Source: Nocardioides aromaticivorans
Lineage (GTDB): Bacteria > Actinomycetota > Actinomycetes > Propionibacteriales > Nocardioidaceae
Length of the DNA: 64,000 nucleotides
Assembly (NCBI RefSeq): GCF_013408525.1
Contig: NZ_JACBZM010000001.1
Coordinates: 4,971,001-5,035,000 of the forward strand
Direction: 5' to 3'
Of this stretch, positions 42,937 through 51,410 are shown piece by piece; the first letter of the stretch is position 1; every line of letters starts with the position of its first letter. The notes beneath the pieces are model-generated. The model searched no databases. It was not told the origin of the DNA and was given only the letters and a program-made list of their open reading frames with translations. The position numbers and the translations under genes are program-made.

Positions 42937-43451
42937 CACGACACCTCCTCGGTGTGGTTCTGGGGTACGACGGCGCGGAGGTTGCGCAGGGCCAGGGACG
43001 CCTGCGACTTCACGGTGCCGGCGGAGACGCCGAGCACGGTGGCGATCTCCGCCTCCGAGAGGTCCTCGTAGTAACGCAGGACGAGCACGGCCCGCTGCCG
43101 GGGCGGCAGCTGCTGGACCCGGTCCCACAGGTCGAGGCGCGTGGTCGCGTCAGCGGCGGGGTCCGCCACCGGCGCCGGGACCGGCACCAGGTGCGCCTTC
43201 CCGGCGCGGCGGCCGGCCTTGCGCCGCTCGCCGAGCAGCTCGTTGAGCAGCATCCGGCGGACGTACGCGTCGGGCGAGTCGGCCCGTCGTACCCGCGACC
43301 ACTGCGCCATGACCTTGAGCATCGTGGCCTGCAGCAGGTCCTCGGCGACGGCAGGGTCGCCGGTGACCAGGTGGGCGGTCCGGTAGAGCGCGGCCCATCG
43401 CGCCGTGACGTACTCCTCGAAGGAGCGCCAGCCTGGGTCCGAAGTCGTCAT
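42936..43451 (-). CDS. SigE-family ECF RNA polymerase sigma factor
   Basis: 171 residues. Region 2 is FEEYVTARWAALYRTAHLVTGD through AEDLLQATMLKVMAQWSRVR (about residues 11-55), and region 4 is LPPRQRAVLVLRYYEDLSEAEIATVLGVSAGTVKSQASLAL (about 110-155), the actinobacterial SigE (TIGR02983) subgroup pattern. Not to be confused with mycobacterial SigE. Its stop overlaps the membrane protein gene, which is the likely regulator. Confidence 0.92.
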   Translation of the reverse strand: MTTSDPGWRSFEEYVTARWAALYRTAHLVTGDPAVAEDLLQATMLKVMAQWSRVRRADSPDAYVRRMLLNELLGERRKAGRRAGKAHLVPVPAPVADPAADATTRLDLWDRVQQLPPRQRAVLVLRYYEDLSEAEIATVLGVSAGTVKSQASLALRNLRAVVPQNHTEEVS

Positions 43452-43478
43452 CGTCCCCTCCTCTCACCCCTTCCGATG

Positions 43479-44171
43479 TCACGAGGTGGGTGTGGGGTTG
43501 GGCTCCTCGGCTGCGGATCCGACGGGCTCCGGCGGGTCCACCGGCTCGGCGAACCACAGCGTCCGGTGCGTCCAGTCGCCCGGACCGAGCCGCTTGCCCG
43601 AGCACACCACGATGACGACCTGCGGTGGGCCGTCCTTCGCCGCCCACCCCGGGTAGCCCTCCTCGACCGGCACCTCCACCCGCTCGCCGACCCGGTAGCA
43701 GGCGAAGGCACCGTCGTCGCCCTCGAGCCGCAGCGCGTCGCCGACCTGCAGGCCGTCGAGCAGCCGGTTGCCCATCGCGGAGCCGTCGGGCCAGGTGTGC
43801 GTGTTGAGCAGCACGTGTCCCTCGGGCGAGCCGGGCTCGACCCCGCCGAGGTCCCAGGCGAAGTTCTGGTTGTCCGCGTGCGGCAGCACGCCGACCACGC
43901 CCTGGGCGTCGCGCGGGACGCCGATCACCGCCGCCTTCCGTACGACGCCCGGCACGGTCAGCCGGGTCGGCACGAAGCCGACGCGGGCCTGCCCCTCGCA
44001 GGGTCCGGGCTCCTCGGTCGGGGTCGGGGACGGCGTCGGGGTGAGCGTCGGCACCGGCTCGGGCGCAGCGGCGGGCGGCGCCTCGTCCCGTCCGAGCCAC
44101 CAGGCGAGCAGGGCGACCACCAGCACGGTGACGACGCCACCCGCCACTGCCGCCGCCCGCCTCCTGCTCAC
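43479..44171 (-). CDS. Class F sortase
   Basis: 230 residues from a GTG at 44171. An N-terminal membrane anchor (about 8-26) and a Pro/Thr linker precede the sortase fold, with catalytic His125 in LLNTHTWPDG, Cys190 in VVIVVCSGKRL and Arg203 in WTHRTLWF. Class F sortases of actinobacteria are poorly characterised transpeptidases that act on LPxTG-like substrates. No substrate is evident nearby. It starts 39 bases before lhr on the other strand, so the two promoters overlap. Confidence 0.88.
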   Translation of the reverse strand: MSRRRAAAVAGGVVTVLVVALLAWWLGRDEAPPAAAPEPVPTLTPTPSPTPTEEPGPCEGQARVGFVPTRLTVPGVVRKAAVIGVPRDAQGVVGVLPHADNQNFAWDLGGVEPGSPEGHVLLNTHTWPDGSAMGNRLLDGLQVGDALRLEGDDGAFACYRVGERVEVPVEEGYPGWAAKDGPPQVVIVVCSGKRLGPGDWTHRTLWFAEPVDPPEPVGSAAEEPNPTPTS

Positions 44172-44210
44172 GCCACCATTGTGACCGCGATGTCGGTGGC
44201 GTGCGCGAGG

Positions 44211-47200
44211 ATGGCCGATGTGACCCCTGATCCGCTGGCTGACTTCAGCGAGCCGACCCGGACCTGGTTCCGGGCCGCGTTCGCGGAGCCGACCGCTGCC
44301 CAGGCCGGCGCCTGGGACGCGGTGCGCCGCGGGCGGCACACCCTCGTCGTCGCTCCGACCGGCTCCGGCAAGACGCTCAGCGCCTTCCTCGCCGGGATCG
44401 ACCGGCTCCTGACCACGCCCGCGCCCGCCGACAGGCTCCACCGCACCCGGGTCCTCTACGTGTCGCCGCTCAAGGCGCTGGCCGTCGACGTGGAGCGCAA
44501 CCTCCGTGCCCCGCTGACCGGCATCCGCCAGACCGCGGAGCGCCTCGGTGGCGCGGCGCTGCCCGAGGTGACCGTCGGCATCCGGTCCGGCGACACGGCG
44601 GCGGGCGACCGCCGCAAGCTCGCCACCCGGCCGCCGGACGTGCTGATCACGACGCCCGAGTCCCTCTTCCTCATCCTGACCAGCCAGGCCCGCGAGACCC
44701 TGCGCGGCATCGAGACGGTCATCGTCGACGAGGTGCACGCGGTGGCCGGCACCAAGCGCGGCGCCCACCTCGCGGTCAGCCTCGAGCGACTCGACGCGCT
44801 GCTGCCGAAGCCGGCGCAGCGGATCGGCCTGTCCGCGACCGTGCGGCCGACCGAGGAGGTCGCCCGCTTCCTCGGTGGCGCCGCCCCTGTCGAGATCGTC
44901 TCGCCGCCGGCGCACAAGGAGTGGGACCTGCGGGTCGAGGTCCCGGTCGAGGACATGACCGAGCTCGGGCAGGTCGTCGAGGACGACGACCCGACCGCAC
45001 CGCCCGCCCGAGCCAGCATCTGGCCCCATGTCGAGCAGCGCGTGGCCGAGCTGATCGGCGAGCACCAGTCGACGATCGTCTTCACCAACGGGCGGCGTAC
45101 GGCGGAGCGGCTGACCGCCCGGCTCAACGAGATCGCGGCCGAGGTCACCACCGAGGGCATCACCCCGCCCGCGCAGGTGATGGCCCAGTCCGGTGCTGCG
45201 GCCGGGGCGCCGCCGGTGCTCGCCCGCACGCACCACGGGTCGGTGTCGAAGGAGCAGCGGGCGATCGTCGAGGACGACCTCAAGTCCGGTCGGCTGCCGG
45301 CCGTCGTCGCCACCAGCAGCCTCGAGCTCGGCATCGACATGGGCGCCGTCGACCTGGTCCTGCAGATCGCCTCGCCGCCGAGCGTGGCCAGCGCCCTGCA
45401 GCGGGTCGGGCGCGCCGGCCACCAGGTCGGCGAGACCTCGCGGGGCGTGTTCTTCCCGCAGCACCGCGGCGACCTCGCTCCTGCCGCCGTGGCGGTGGCC
45501 CGGATGCGCACCGGCGGCATCGAGGAGCTGCGCGTCCCGGCCAACCCGCTCGACGTGCTCGCCCAGCAGGTCGTCGCGGCGACGGCCGTCGAGGAGTGGG
45601 ACGTCGACGAGCTCTTCGACGTCGTCCGCCGCAGCGCCCCCTACGCCCACCTCCCCCGGTCCGCGTACGACGCCGTCCTCGACCTGCTCGCCGGTCGCTA
45701 CCCGAGCGACGAGTTCGCCGAGCTCCGCCCACGGGTGACGTGGGACCGCGTGACCGGGCGGGTCTCCGGACGCCCCGGGGCGCAGCGGCTGGCCGTCACC
45801 AGCGGCGGGACCATCCCCGACCGCGGGCTCTACGGCGTCTTCCTGGCCGGCGAGGGCGGCGGCCGGCGGGTCGGCGAGCTCGACGAGGAGATGGTCTACG
45901 AGAGCCGCGTCGGCGACGTGTTCGCGCTCGGCGCGACCAGCTGGCGGATCGAGGACATCACCCGCGACCAGGTCATCGTCACCCCCGCCCCGGGCGTCCC
46001 CGGCCGGCTGCCGTTCTGGAAGGGCGACACGGCCGGGCGGCCGACGGAGCTCGGCGAGGCCATCGGCGCCTTCACCCGCGAGCTCGCCGCCCTGCCCGAC
46101 GAGGTCGCCGAGGCCCGCGCCCGCGAGGTCGGGCTCGACGACAACGCCGCGACCAACCTGGTGACCTACCTGCGCGAGCAGGTCGAGGCGACCCGCGTGC
46201 TGCCCAGTGACGCCACCGTCCTCGTCGAGCGCTTCCGCGACGAGCTCGGCGACTGGCGGATCGCGGTCCACTCCCCCTACGGCACGGCCGTGCACGCGCC
46301 CTGGGCGCTGGCGATCAACGCCCGCCTGCGCGAGCGCTTCGGCATCGACGGGCAGGCGATGGCCTCCGACGACGGCATCGTGATCCGCATCCCCGACACC
46401 GATGCCGAGCCGCCCGGAGCCGACCTGATCGCCTTCGAGCCCGACGAGATCGAGGAGATCGTCACCCGCGAGGTCGGCGGGTCGGCCCTCTTCGCCGCCC
46501 GCTTCCGCGAGTGCGCCGCCCGGGCGCTGCTGCTCCCCCGCCGCGACCCCGGCCGCCGCTCGCCGCTGTGGCAGCAGCGCCAGCGCGCCGCCGCGCTGCT
46601 CGAGGTCGCCGCCCGCTACCCGTCCTTCCCGATCGTGCTCGAGACGGTCCGCGAGGTCCTCAACGACGTCTACGACCTGCCGGGCCTGACCACGCTGCTG
46701 CGCCGCGTCGAGCAGCGCGCCGTCACGGTCACCGAGGTGGAGACGACCCAGCCGTCGCCGTACGCGCGCACGCTGATGTTCGGCTATGTCGCCCAGTTCG
46801 TCTACGAGGGCGACTCCCCGCTCGCCGAGCGGCGCGCCGCGGCGCTCACCCTCGACCAGGGGCTGCTCGCCGAGCTCCTCGGCCGGGCCGAGCTGCGCGA
46901 GCTGCTCGACCCCGACGTGCTCGCCGAGGTCGAGGCCGAGCTGCAGCGCACCGTCCCCGACCGCCGCGCGCGCGATGCCGAGGGCGTGGCCGACCTGCTG
47001 CGGCTGCTCGGCCCGCTCACCCTCGACGAGGTCGCGGCCCGCTCCCGCGACGAGGCCCCGGTCGCCGACTGGCTGGCCGACCTGGCGACCGCCCGTCGCG
47101 TGGTGCCCGTCCGGATGGCGTACGGCGACGCGTGGGCCGCGGTCGAGGACGTCGCCCGCCTGCGCGACGGCCTGGGCGTCCCCGTCCCGCCGGGCACGCC

Positions 47201-48746
47201 CGCCGTCTTCACCGAGCCCGTCGACGACCCGCTCTCCGACCTGGTCAGTCGCTACGCCCGCACGCACGGACCCTTCACCGCCGACCAGGTGGCGACGCGC
47301 CTCGGCCTCGGGATCGCGGTCGTGCGACACACCCTGCAGCGGCTGGAGGCGCAGGGCCGGGTGCTGTCGGGCGAGTTCCGTCCGGTCGGCGCCGGGGAGG
47401 AGTGGTGCGACGTCGAGGTGCTGCGTCGCCTCCGTCGTCGCTCCCTGGCCCGCCTGCGCCACGAGATCGAGCCGGTCGAGCCCGCGACCCTGGCCAGGTT
47501 CACCGCCGCCTGGCACGAGATCACCACGGCCCGCGGTCCCCGCGGCGCCGACGGCCTGCTGCGCACGATCGAGCAGCTCGCCGGTGCGGCCGTGCCCGCC
47601 AGCGGGCTGGAGTCGCTGGTGCTCCCCGCGCGGGTGCGCGACTACGAGCCGGCGCTGCTCGACGAGCTCACCGCCACCGGCGAGGTCCTGTGGGCCGGCC
47701 ACGGCGCGCTGCCCGGCAGCGACGGCTGGATCTCGCTGCACCTCGCCGACCAGGCCCACCTGACCCTCCCCGAGCCCGGCCCCGTCGAGGAGCCGCTGCA
47801 GCAGCGGGTGCTCGACGTGCTGGCGCCGGGCGGTGCGTGGTTCTTCCGGCAGGTGGCCGACCAGGTCGCCCGGGCCTGCCTGGACGCCGGCGACACTCCG
47901 CCGCTCGACGACGCCGTCAGCGCCGCGTTGTGGGGCCTGGTGTGGAGCGGCCACCTCACCAACGACACCCTCACGCCCCTGCGCGCGCTGACCCGCAGCG
48001 GCCGCGGCGCCCACCGCACCCGGCGTGCGCCCGCACGACCGGGCCGGGTCGCCCGCACGGGCCCGCCGGAGACCGCCGGGCGCTGGGCCGTGCTGCCGAC
48101 GGTCGACCGCGACCCGACCCGCCGCGCCCACGCCTTCGCCGAGCAGCTGCTCGAGCGCCACGGCGTGGTGACCCGCGGCGCCGTCGTCAACGAGCGGGTC
48201 CCCGGCGGCTTCGCGGCGGTCTACAAGGTGCTCAGCGCGTTCGAGGAGTCCGGACGCTGCCGCCGCGGCTACTTCGTCGAGGGCCTCGGCGCCGCCCAGT
48301 TCGGCACCGCCGGAGCCGTCGACCGGCTCAGGACCTTCACGTCCGTGGACGACGAGAAGCCGGTCGCCGTGGCGCTGGCCGCCACCGACCCCGCCAACCC
48401 CTACGGCGCCGCGCTCCCCTGGCCGCAGGCCGCCCGCGGCGAGGACGAGAGCGCCGGGCACCGCCCCGGGCGCAAGGCGGGGGCCCTGGTCGTGCTCGTC
48501 GACGGGGTGCTCGTGCTCTACGTCGAGCGCGGCGGCCGCACCCTGCTCACGTGGACCGAGGAGCCCGCCCTGCTCGAGCCCGCCGCCGAGGCCCTGTCGA
48601 CGGCCGTACGCCGCGGCACGCTCGGGCAGCTGACCGTCGAGAAGGCCGACGGCGCCGCCCTGCTCGGCAGCGGCAGCCCCCTGCGCGAGGCGCTGTCGGC
48701 GGCCGGCTTCGTGGCCACACCCCGAGGGCTCAGGATCCGTGCCTGA
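44211..48746 (+). CDS. lhr: Lhr-type ATP-dependent DNA helicase
   Basis: 1,511 residues from the ATG at 44211; ATG 44190 and GTG 44220 are alternatives. Walker A APTGSGKT at 48-55, DEVH at 172-175, SAT-type GLSATVRP and the C-terminal helicase block SLELGIDMGAVDLVLQ are intact. The long C-terminal half (Lhr-core plus Lhr-C winged-helix and beta-barrel domains) is the full-length actinobacterial form. It translocates 3' to 5' on single-stranded DNA and unwinds RNA:DNA hybrids. It overlaps a Nei-type glycosylase gene by 8 bases, fitting a DNA-repair pair. Confidence 0.95.
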   Translation: MADVTPDPLADFSEPTRTWFRAAFAEPTAAQAGAWDAVRRGRHTLVVAPTGSGKTLSAFLAGIDRLLTTPAPADRLHRTRVLYVSPLKALAVDVERNLRAPLTGIRQTAERLGGAALPEVTVGIRSGDTAAGDRRKLATRPPDVLITTPESLFLILTSQARETLRGIETVIVDEVHAVAGTKRGAHLAVSLERLDALLPKPAQRIGLSATVRPTEEVARFLGGAAPVEIVSPPAHKEWDLRVEVPVEDMTELGQVVEDDDPTAPPARASIWPHVEQRVAELIGEHQSTIVFTNGRRTAERLTARLNEIAAEVTTEGITPPAQVMAQSGAAAGAPPVLARTHHGSVSKEQRAIVEDDLKSGRLPAVVATSSLELGIDMGAVDLVLQIASPPSVASALQRVGRAGHQVGETSRGVFFPQHRGDLAPAAVAVARMRTGGIEELRVPANPLDVLAQQVVAATAVEEWDVDELFDVVRRSAPYAHLPRSAYDAVLDLLAGRYPSDEFAELRPRVTWDRVTGRVSGRPGAQRLAVTSGGTIPDRGLYGVFLAGEGGGRRVGELDEEMVYESRVGDVFALGATSWRIEDITRDQVIVTPAPGVPGRLPFWKGDTAGRPTELGEAIGAFTRELAALPDEVAEARAREVGLDDNAATNLVTYLREQVEATRVLPSDATVLVERFRDELGDWRIAVHSPYGTAVHAPWALAINARLRERFGIDGQAMASDDGIVIRIPDTDAEPPGADLIAFEPDEIEEIVTREVGGSALFAARFRECAARALLLPRRDPGRRSPLWQQRQRAAALLEVAARYPSFPIVLETVREVLNDVYDLPGLTTLLRRVEQRAVTVTEVETTQPSPYARTLMFGYVAQFVYEGDSPLAERRAAALTLDQGLLAELLGRAELRELLDPDVLAEVEAELQRTVPDRRARDAEGVADLLRLLGPLTLDEVAARSRDEAPVADWLADLATARRVVPVRMAYGDAWAAVEDVARLRDGLGVPVPPGTPAVFTEPVDDPLSDLVSRYARTHGPFTADQVATRLGLGIAVVRHTLQRLEAQGRVLSGEFRPVGAGEEWCDVEVLRRLRRRSLARLRHEIEPVEPATLARFTAAWHEITTARGPRGADGLLRTIEQLAGAAVPASGLESLVLPARVRDYEPALLDELTATGEVLWAGHGALPGSDGWISLHLADQAHLTLPEPGPVEEPLQQRVLDVLAPGGAWFFRQVADQVARACLDAGDTPPLDDAVSAALWGLVWSGHLTNDTLTPLRALTRSGRGAHRTRRAPARPGRVARTGPPETAGRWAVLPTVDRDPTRRAHAFAEQLLERHGVVTRGAVVNERVPGGFAAVYKVLSAFEESGRCRRGYFVEGLGAAQFGTAGAVDRLRTFTSVDDEKPVAVALAATDPANPYGAALPWPQAARGEDESAGHRPGRKAGALVVLVDGVLVLYVERGGRTLLTWTEEPALLEPAAEALSTAVRRGTLGQLTVEKADGAALLGSGSPLREALSAAGFVATPRGLRIRA

Positions 48747-49536
48747 GGGAGATGCCGTTCGTCGTACCGCCGACCGGCTGGACCGCGCGCTCGCCGGGCA
48801 GGTGCTGACCAGCACCGACTTCCGGGTCCCCCAGCTGGCGACGACCGACCTCGCCGGCGCGACGGTCGAGCGCACCGCGACCCACGGCAAGCACCTCCTG
48901 ACCCGGCTGACCACCCCTGCGGGCGAGCGGTTGACGCTGCACACCCACCTCAAGATGGAGGGCAGCTGGCGGACCGCCGCGGTCGGCGAGCGACGCCCCG
49001 GGCCGGCAGCCGACGCGCGGGTCGTGCTGGAGACGGACCGCGTCGTGGCGGTCGGTCTCCGGCTCGGCTTGGTGGAGCTCCTCGCGACCGCGGACGAGCA
49101 CACCGTCGTCGGCCACCTCGGCCCCGACCTGCTCGGCCCGTGGAGCAGCGACGACCGGGCCGAGGCGGTCGCCCGGCTCGTCGCGCGACCCGACCGGGTG
49201 CTCGGCGAGGCGCTGCTCGACCAGACGGTCGTGGCGGGCATCGGCACGATCTGGCTGGCCGAGTCCTGCTTCGTCGCCGGGATGTGCCCGGTCGGCCCGG
49301 TGTCGGCCGTCCGCGACCCCGGGCGCTTCCTGGACCGGGCGCGCCAGATGCTCCAGTCCGCGATGCGGACCGGCCGGCCGCTCACCACCGGCGACCGGCG
49401 CAACCCGGTCTGGGCCTACCGGCGCCACCGCCAGCCGTGCCTGCGCTGCCGCACCCCGCTCGAGGCGGGGACCGTCGGGGAGCCCGGCCGCGAGCGCACG
49501 ACGTACTGGTGCCCGCACTGCCAGCCCCGCCCGTGA
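48739..49536 (+). CDS. Fpg/Nei-family DNA glycosylase (Nei-type)
   Basis: 265 residues from a GTG at 48739, which gives the required MPEGD start (after initiator removal, Pro2-Glu3 at the active site). HGKHLLTRL near residue 49 carries the conserved lysine, and the H2TH region is DQTVVAGIGTIWLAESCF. The C-terminal zinc finger is CLRCRTPLEAG...WCPHCQ (four Cys). It removes oxidised bases and nicks the strand. Overlap with lhr implies coupled expression; Lhr and Nei genes adjoin in many actinobacteria as I recall. Confidence 0.93.
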   Translation: MPEGDAVRRTADRLDRALAGQVLTSTDFRVPQLATTDLAGATVERTATHGKHLLTRLTTPAGERLTLHTHLKMEGSWRTAAVGERRPGPAADARVVLETDRVVAVGLRLGLVELLATADEHTVVGHLGPDLLGPWSSDDRAEAVARLVARPDRVLGEALLDQTVVAGIGTIWLAESCFVAGMCPVGPVSAVRDPGRFLDRARQMLQSAMRTGRPLTTGDRRNPVWAYRRHRQPCLRCRTPLEAGTVGEPGRERTTYWCPHCQPRP

Positions 49537-49557
49537 CCCGCATCTCAACGAACGTGC

Positions 49558-49584
49558 GGAACGTCCCACCCCGGGTCGTTCGTT
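49558..49584 (+). promoter_or_regulatory. Candidate ECF/SigR-type promoter of htpX
   Basis: GGAAC (49558-49562), 19 bases, GTT (49582-49584), close to the GGAAY-N18/19-GTT pattern used by SigR/SigH-type stress sigma factors. The start of transcription would fall at about 49590-49593, i.e. at or next to the ATG. An 8-base inverted repeat AACGAACG / CGTTCGTT spans the same region. Confidence 0.45.
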
Positions 49585-49592
49585 CACCGGAC

Positions 49593-50468
49593 ATGCACGG
49601 CCACCACAACGGTCTCAAGACAGCCGGTCTCCTCGGCGCGATCTTCGCGCTCCTCCTTGCCGTCGGCGGCCTGATCGCCGCGGCCACGGGCAGCTCGGCG
49701 TTCATCTGGATCTTCGCCCTGATCGGCGTCGGCACGACGGCGTACGGCTACTGGAACTCCGACAAGCTCGCGATCCGGGCCATGCACGCCTACCCCGTGA
49801 GCGAGGCCCAGCAGCCGGCGATGTACCGGATCGTGCGCGAGCTCTCGTCGAGCGCCGGCCAGCCGATGCCCGCGCTCTTCGTCTCCCCCACCCAGGCGCC
49901 CAACGCCTTCGCGACCGGTCGCAACCCCGAGCACGCCGCCGTCTGCTGCACCGAGGGCATCCTCGGGCTGCTCGACGAGCGCGAGCTGCGCGGCGTGCTC
50001 GGCCACGAGCTGATGCACGTCTACAACCGCGACATCCTCACCGGCTCCGTGGCGGCCGCCATCGCCGGCGTGATCAGCTCGGTCGCCCAGTTCCTGGCCT
50101 TCACCTCGATCTTCGGCGGCGGCAACGACGAGGACCGCCCCAACCCGCTGGTGATGGTCGCGACCGCACTCCTCGCGCCGTTCGCCGCGGCCGTCATCCA
50201 GATGGCGATCAGCCGGACCCGCGAGTACGACGCCGACGAGGACGGCGCCCGGCTCACCGGCGACCCGCTCGCGCTCGCCTCGGCGCTGCGCAAGCTGGAG
50301 ACCGGCACCGCCCGGGCACCGCTGGCCCCGACGCCCGAGCTGCAGAGCGCGAGTCACATGATGATCGCGAACCCGTTCCGCGCGGCCGACGTGCAGCGCC
50401 TCTTCTCCACGCACCCGCCCATGGCGGACCGGATCGCGCGCCTCGAGGCGATGGCCGGCCGGCGCTGA
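49593..50468 (+). CDS. htpX: HtpX-family membrane zinc metalloprotease
   Basis: 291 residues from the ATG at 49593. Two N-terminal helices (about 10-30 and 34-52), zinc site HELMH with His138, Glu139 and His142, and the third-ligand region SRTREYDADEDGA. A further hydrophobic pair lies at 150-210. HtpX degrades damaged membrane proteins under envelope or heat stress. An ECF-type promoter sequence lies upstream. It converges on clgR, itself a stress regulator, with a 21-base gap. Confidence 0.93.
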   Translation: MHGHHNGLKTAGLLGAIFALLLAVGGLIAAATGSSAFIWIFALIGVGTTAYGYWNSDKLAIRAMHAYPVSEAQQPAMYRIVRELSSSAGQPMPALFVSPTQAPNAFATGRNPEHAAVCCTEGILGLLDERELRGVLGHELMHVYNRDILTGSVAAAIAGVISSVAQFLAFTSIFGGGNDEDRPNPLVMVATALLAPFAAAVIQMAISRTREYDADEDGARLTGDPLALASALRKLETGTARAPLAPTPELQSASHMMIANPFRAADVQRLFSTHPPMADRIARLEAMAGRR

Positions 50469-50489
50469 GCGCCGCTCGGGTCGAGCCCG

Positions 50490-50792
50490 TCAGGCAGCGG
50501 AGGGAACGACCTCGCCGGTGCGGCGAGGGGTGATCGGGGTCGCGCCGACCAGCGCGGCCTCCTCGAGCGCCACGGCGTCGGCGACCTCCCGCAGGACGTC
50601 GGACAGGGGCATCTCGAGCGCGTCGCACAGGGACGACAGCAGCTCCGAGGACGCTTCCTTCTGGCCGCGCTCGATCTCGGAGATGTAGCCCAGGCTCACC
50701 CGTGCGGCACCGGAGACCTCGCGCAGGGTCAGACCGAGCTCGGTGCGGCGACTGCGAAGGATGTCACCGAGCGAGCGGCGGAACAACACCAT
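50490..50792 (-). CDS. clgR: ClgR-type XRE regulator of Clp protease genes
   Basis: 100 residues. N-terminal helix-turn-helix [40 protein letters not shown] (residues about 5-44), then [23 protein letters not shown]. The end VVPSAA terminates in Ala-Ala, matching the C-terminal degron by which ClgR proteins are cleared by ClpP in related genera. It activates clp genes and other stress genes in family members. It follows cinA, the usual actinobacterial order. Confidence 0.93.
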   Translation of the reverse strand: MVLFRRSLGDILRSRRTELGLTLREVSGAARVSLGYISEIERGQKEASSELLSSLCDALEMPLSDVLREVADAVALEEAALVGATPITPRRTGEVVPSAA

Positions 50793-50849
50793 CTCGATCT
50801 CCTCTCCTGGACCTTCCGGGCCCGGACTGACCGGGTCGTGGGACCAACG

Positions 50850-51350
50850 CTACCCGAGCCCCGAATCTTCCGCGGGCCGACTGTCCGAGCTGATCATGTC
50901 AGCCAGCACCGACAGGGCCTCGTCGACCGTCGCCTCCTGGATGGTCGCGCGGTCCCCGTCGAGCGCCAGCTCGACCGCCTCGACCCCGCCCGGGCCGGCG
51001 ACGCCGACGAAGACGGTCCCGACCTCCTTGCCCTCCTGGCGCTCCGGTCCGGCCACCCCCGTCGTGCTCACGGCGTAGGTCGTCCCGAGCAGCCGCCGGA
51101 CCCCGGCGGCCATCTCGCGGGCGCACTCGGCGGAGACGACGCCCTGCTCGTCCACCGTCGCCTGCGCGACGCCGAGCACCTCGACCTTGACCGGCGTCTG
51201 GTAGCTGACCACGCCGCCGGCGTACACGGCGGAGGAGCCCGGGACGTTCGTCACCCGTGCGGCGACCCGGCCGCCGGTGAGCGACTCGGCGGTGGCCAGC
51301 GTCGCGCCGAGGTCCTTGAGCAGTGCAACGAGATCGGCCGGTGGTCCCAT
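50850..51350 (-). CDS. cinA: CinA C-terminal-domain (nicotinamide-nucleotide amidohydrolase-like) protein
   Basis: 166 residues from the ATG at 51350 (51359 is possible). It has the single CinA-C domain: TLATAESLTGGRVAARVTNVPGSSAVYAGGVVSY (first 50 residues), DEQGVVSAECAREMAAGVRRLLG, and STTGVAGPE. This domain in PncC/CinA hydrolyses NMN to NaMN. The competence-type N-terminal part is absent, as in most actinobacteria. It lies upstream of clgR and is separated from pgsA by the very large nuclease gene. Confidence 0.92.
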   Translation of the reverse strand: MGPPADLVALLKDLGATLATAESLTGGRVAARVTNVPGSSAVYAGGVVSYQTPVKVEVLGVAQATVDEQGVVSAECAREMAAGVRRLLGTTYAVSTTGVAGPERQEGKEVGTVFVGVAGPGGVEAVELALDGDRATIQEATVDEALSVLADMISSDSRPAEDSGLG

Positions 51351-51410
51351 GGCACGCATCGTGTCACGGGACCACCGGCCGTCATCGTCCGGTCGGCGCG
51401 GGGGCCGGGG

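Noticed and set aside
42954..44210. In-frame upstream extension of lhr
   Set aside because: It is antisense to the sigma factor and sortase genes and lacks any domain; Lhr homologues begin near 44211.
43479..49403. A minus-strand open frame of nearly 2,000 codons opposite lhr
   Set aside because: Only the part up to 44171 (class F sortase) has protein-like composition. The rest is antisense to lhr, is Arg/Gly/Pro-biased and shows no domain; it is the usual high-GC mirror frame.
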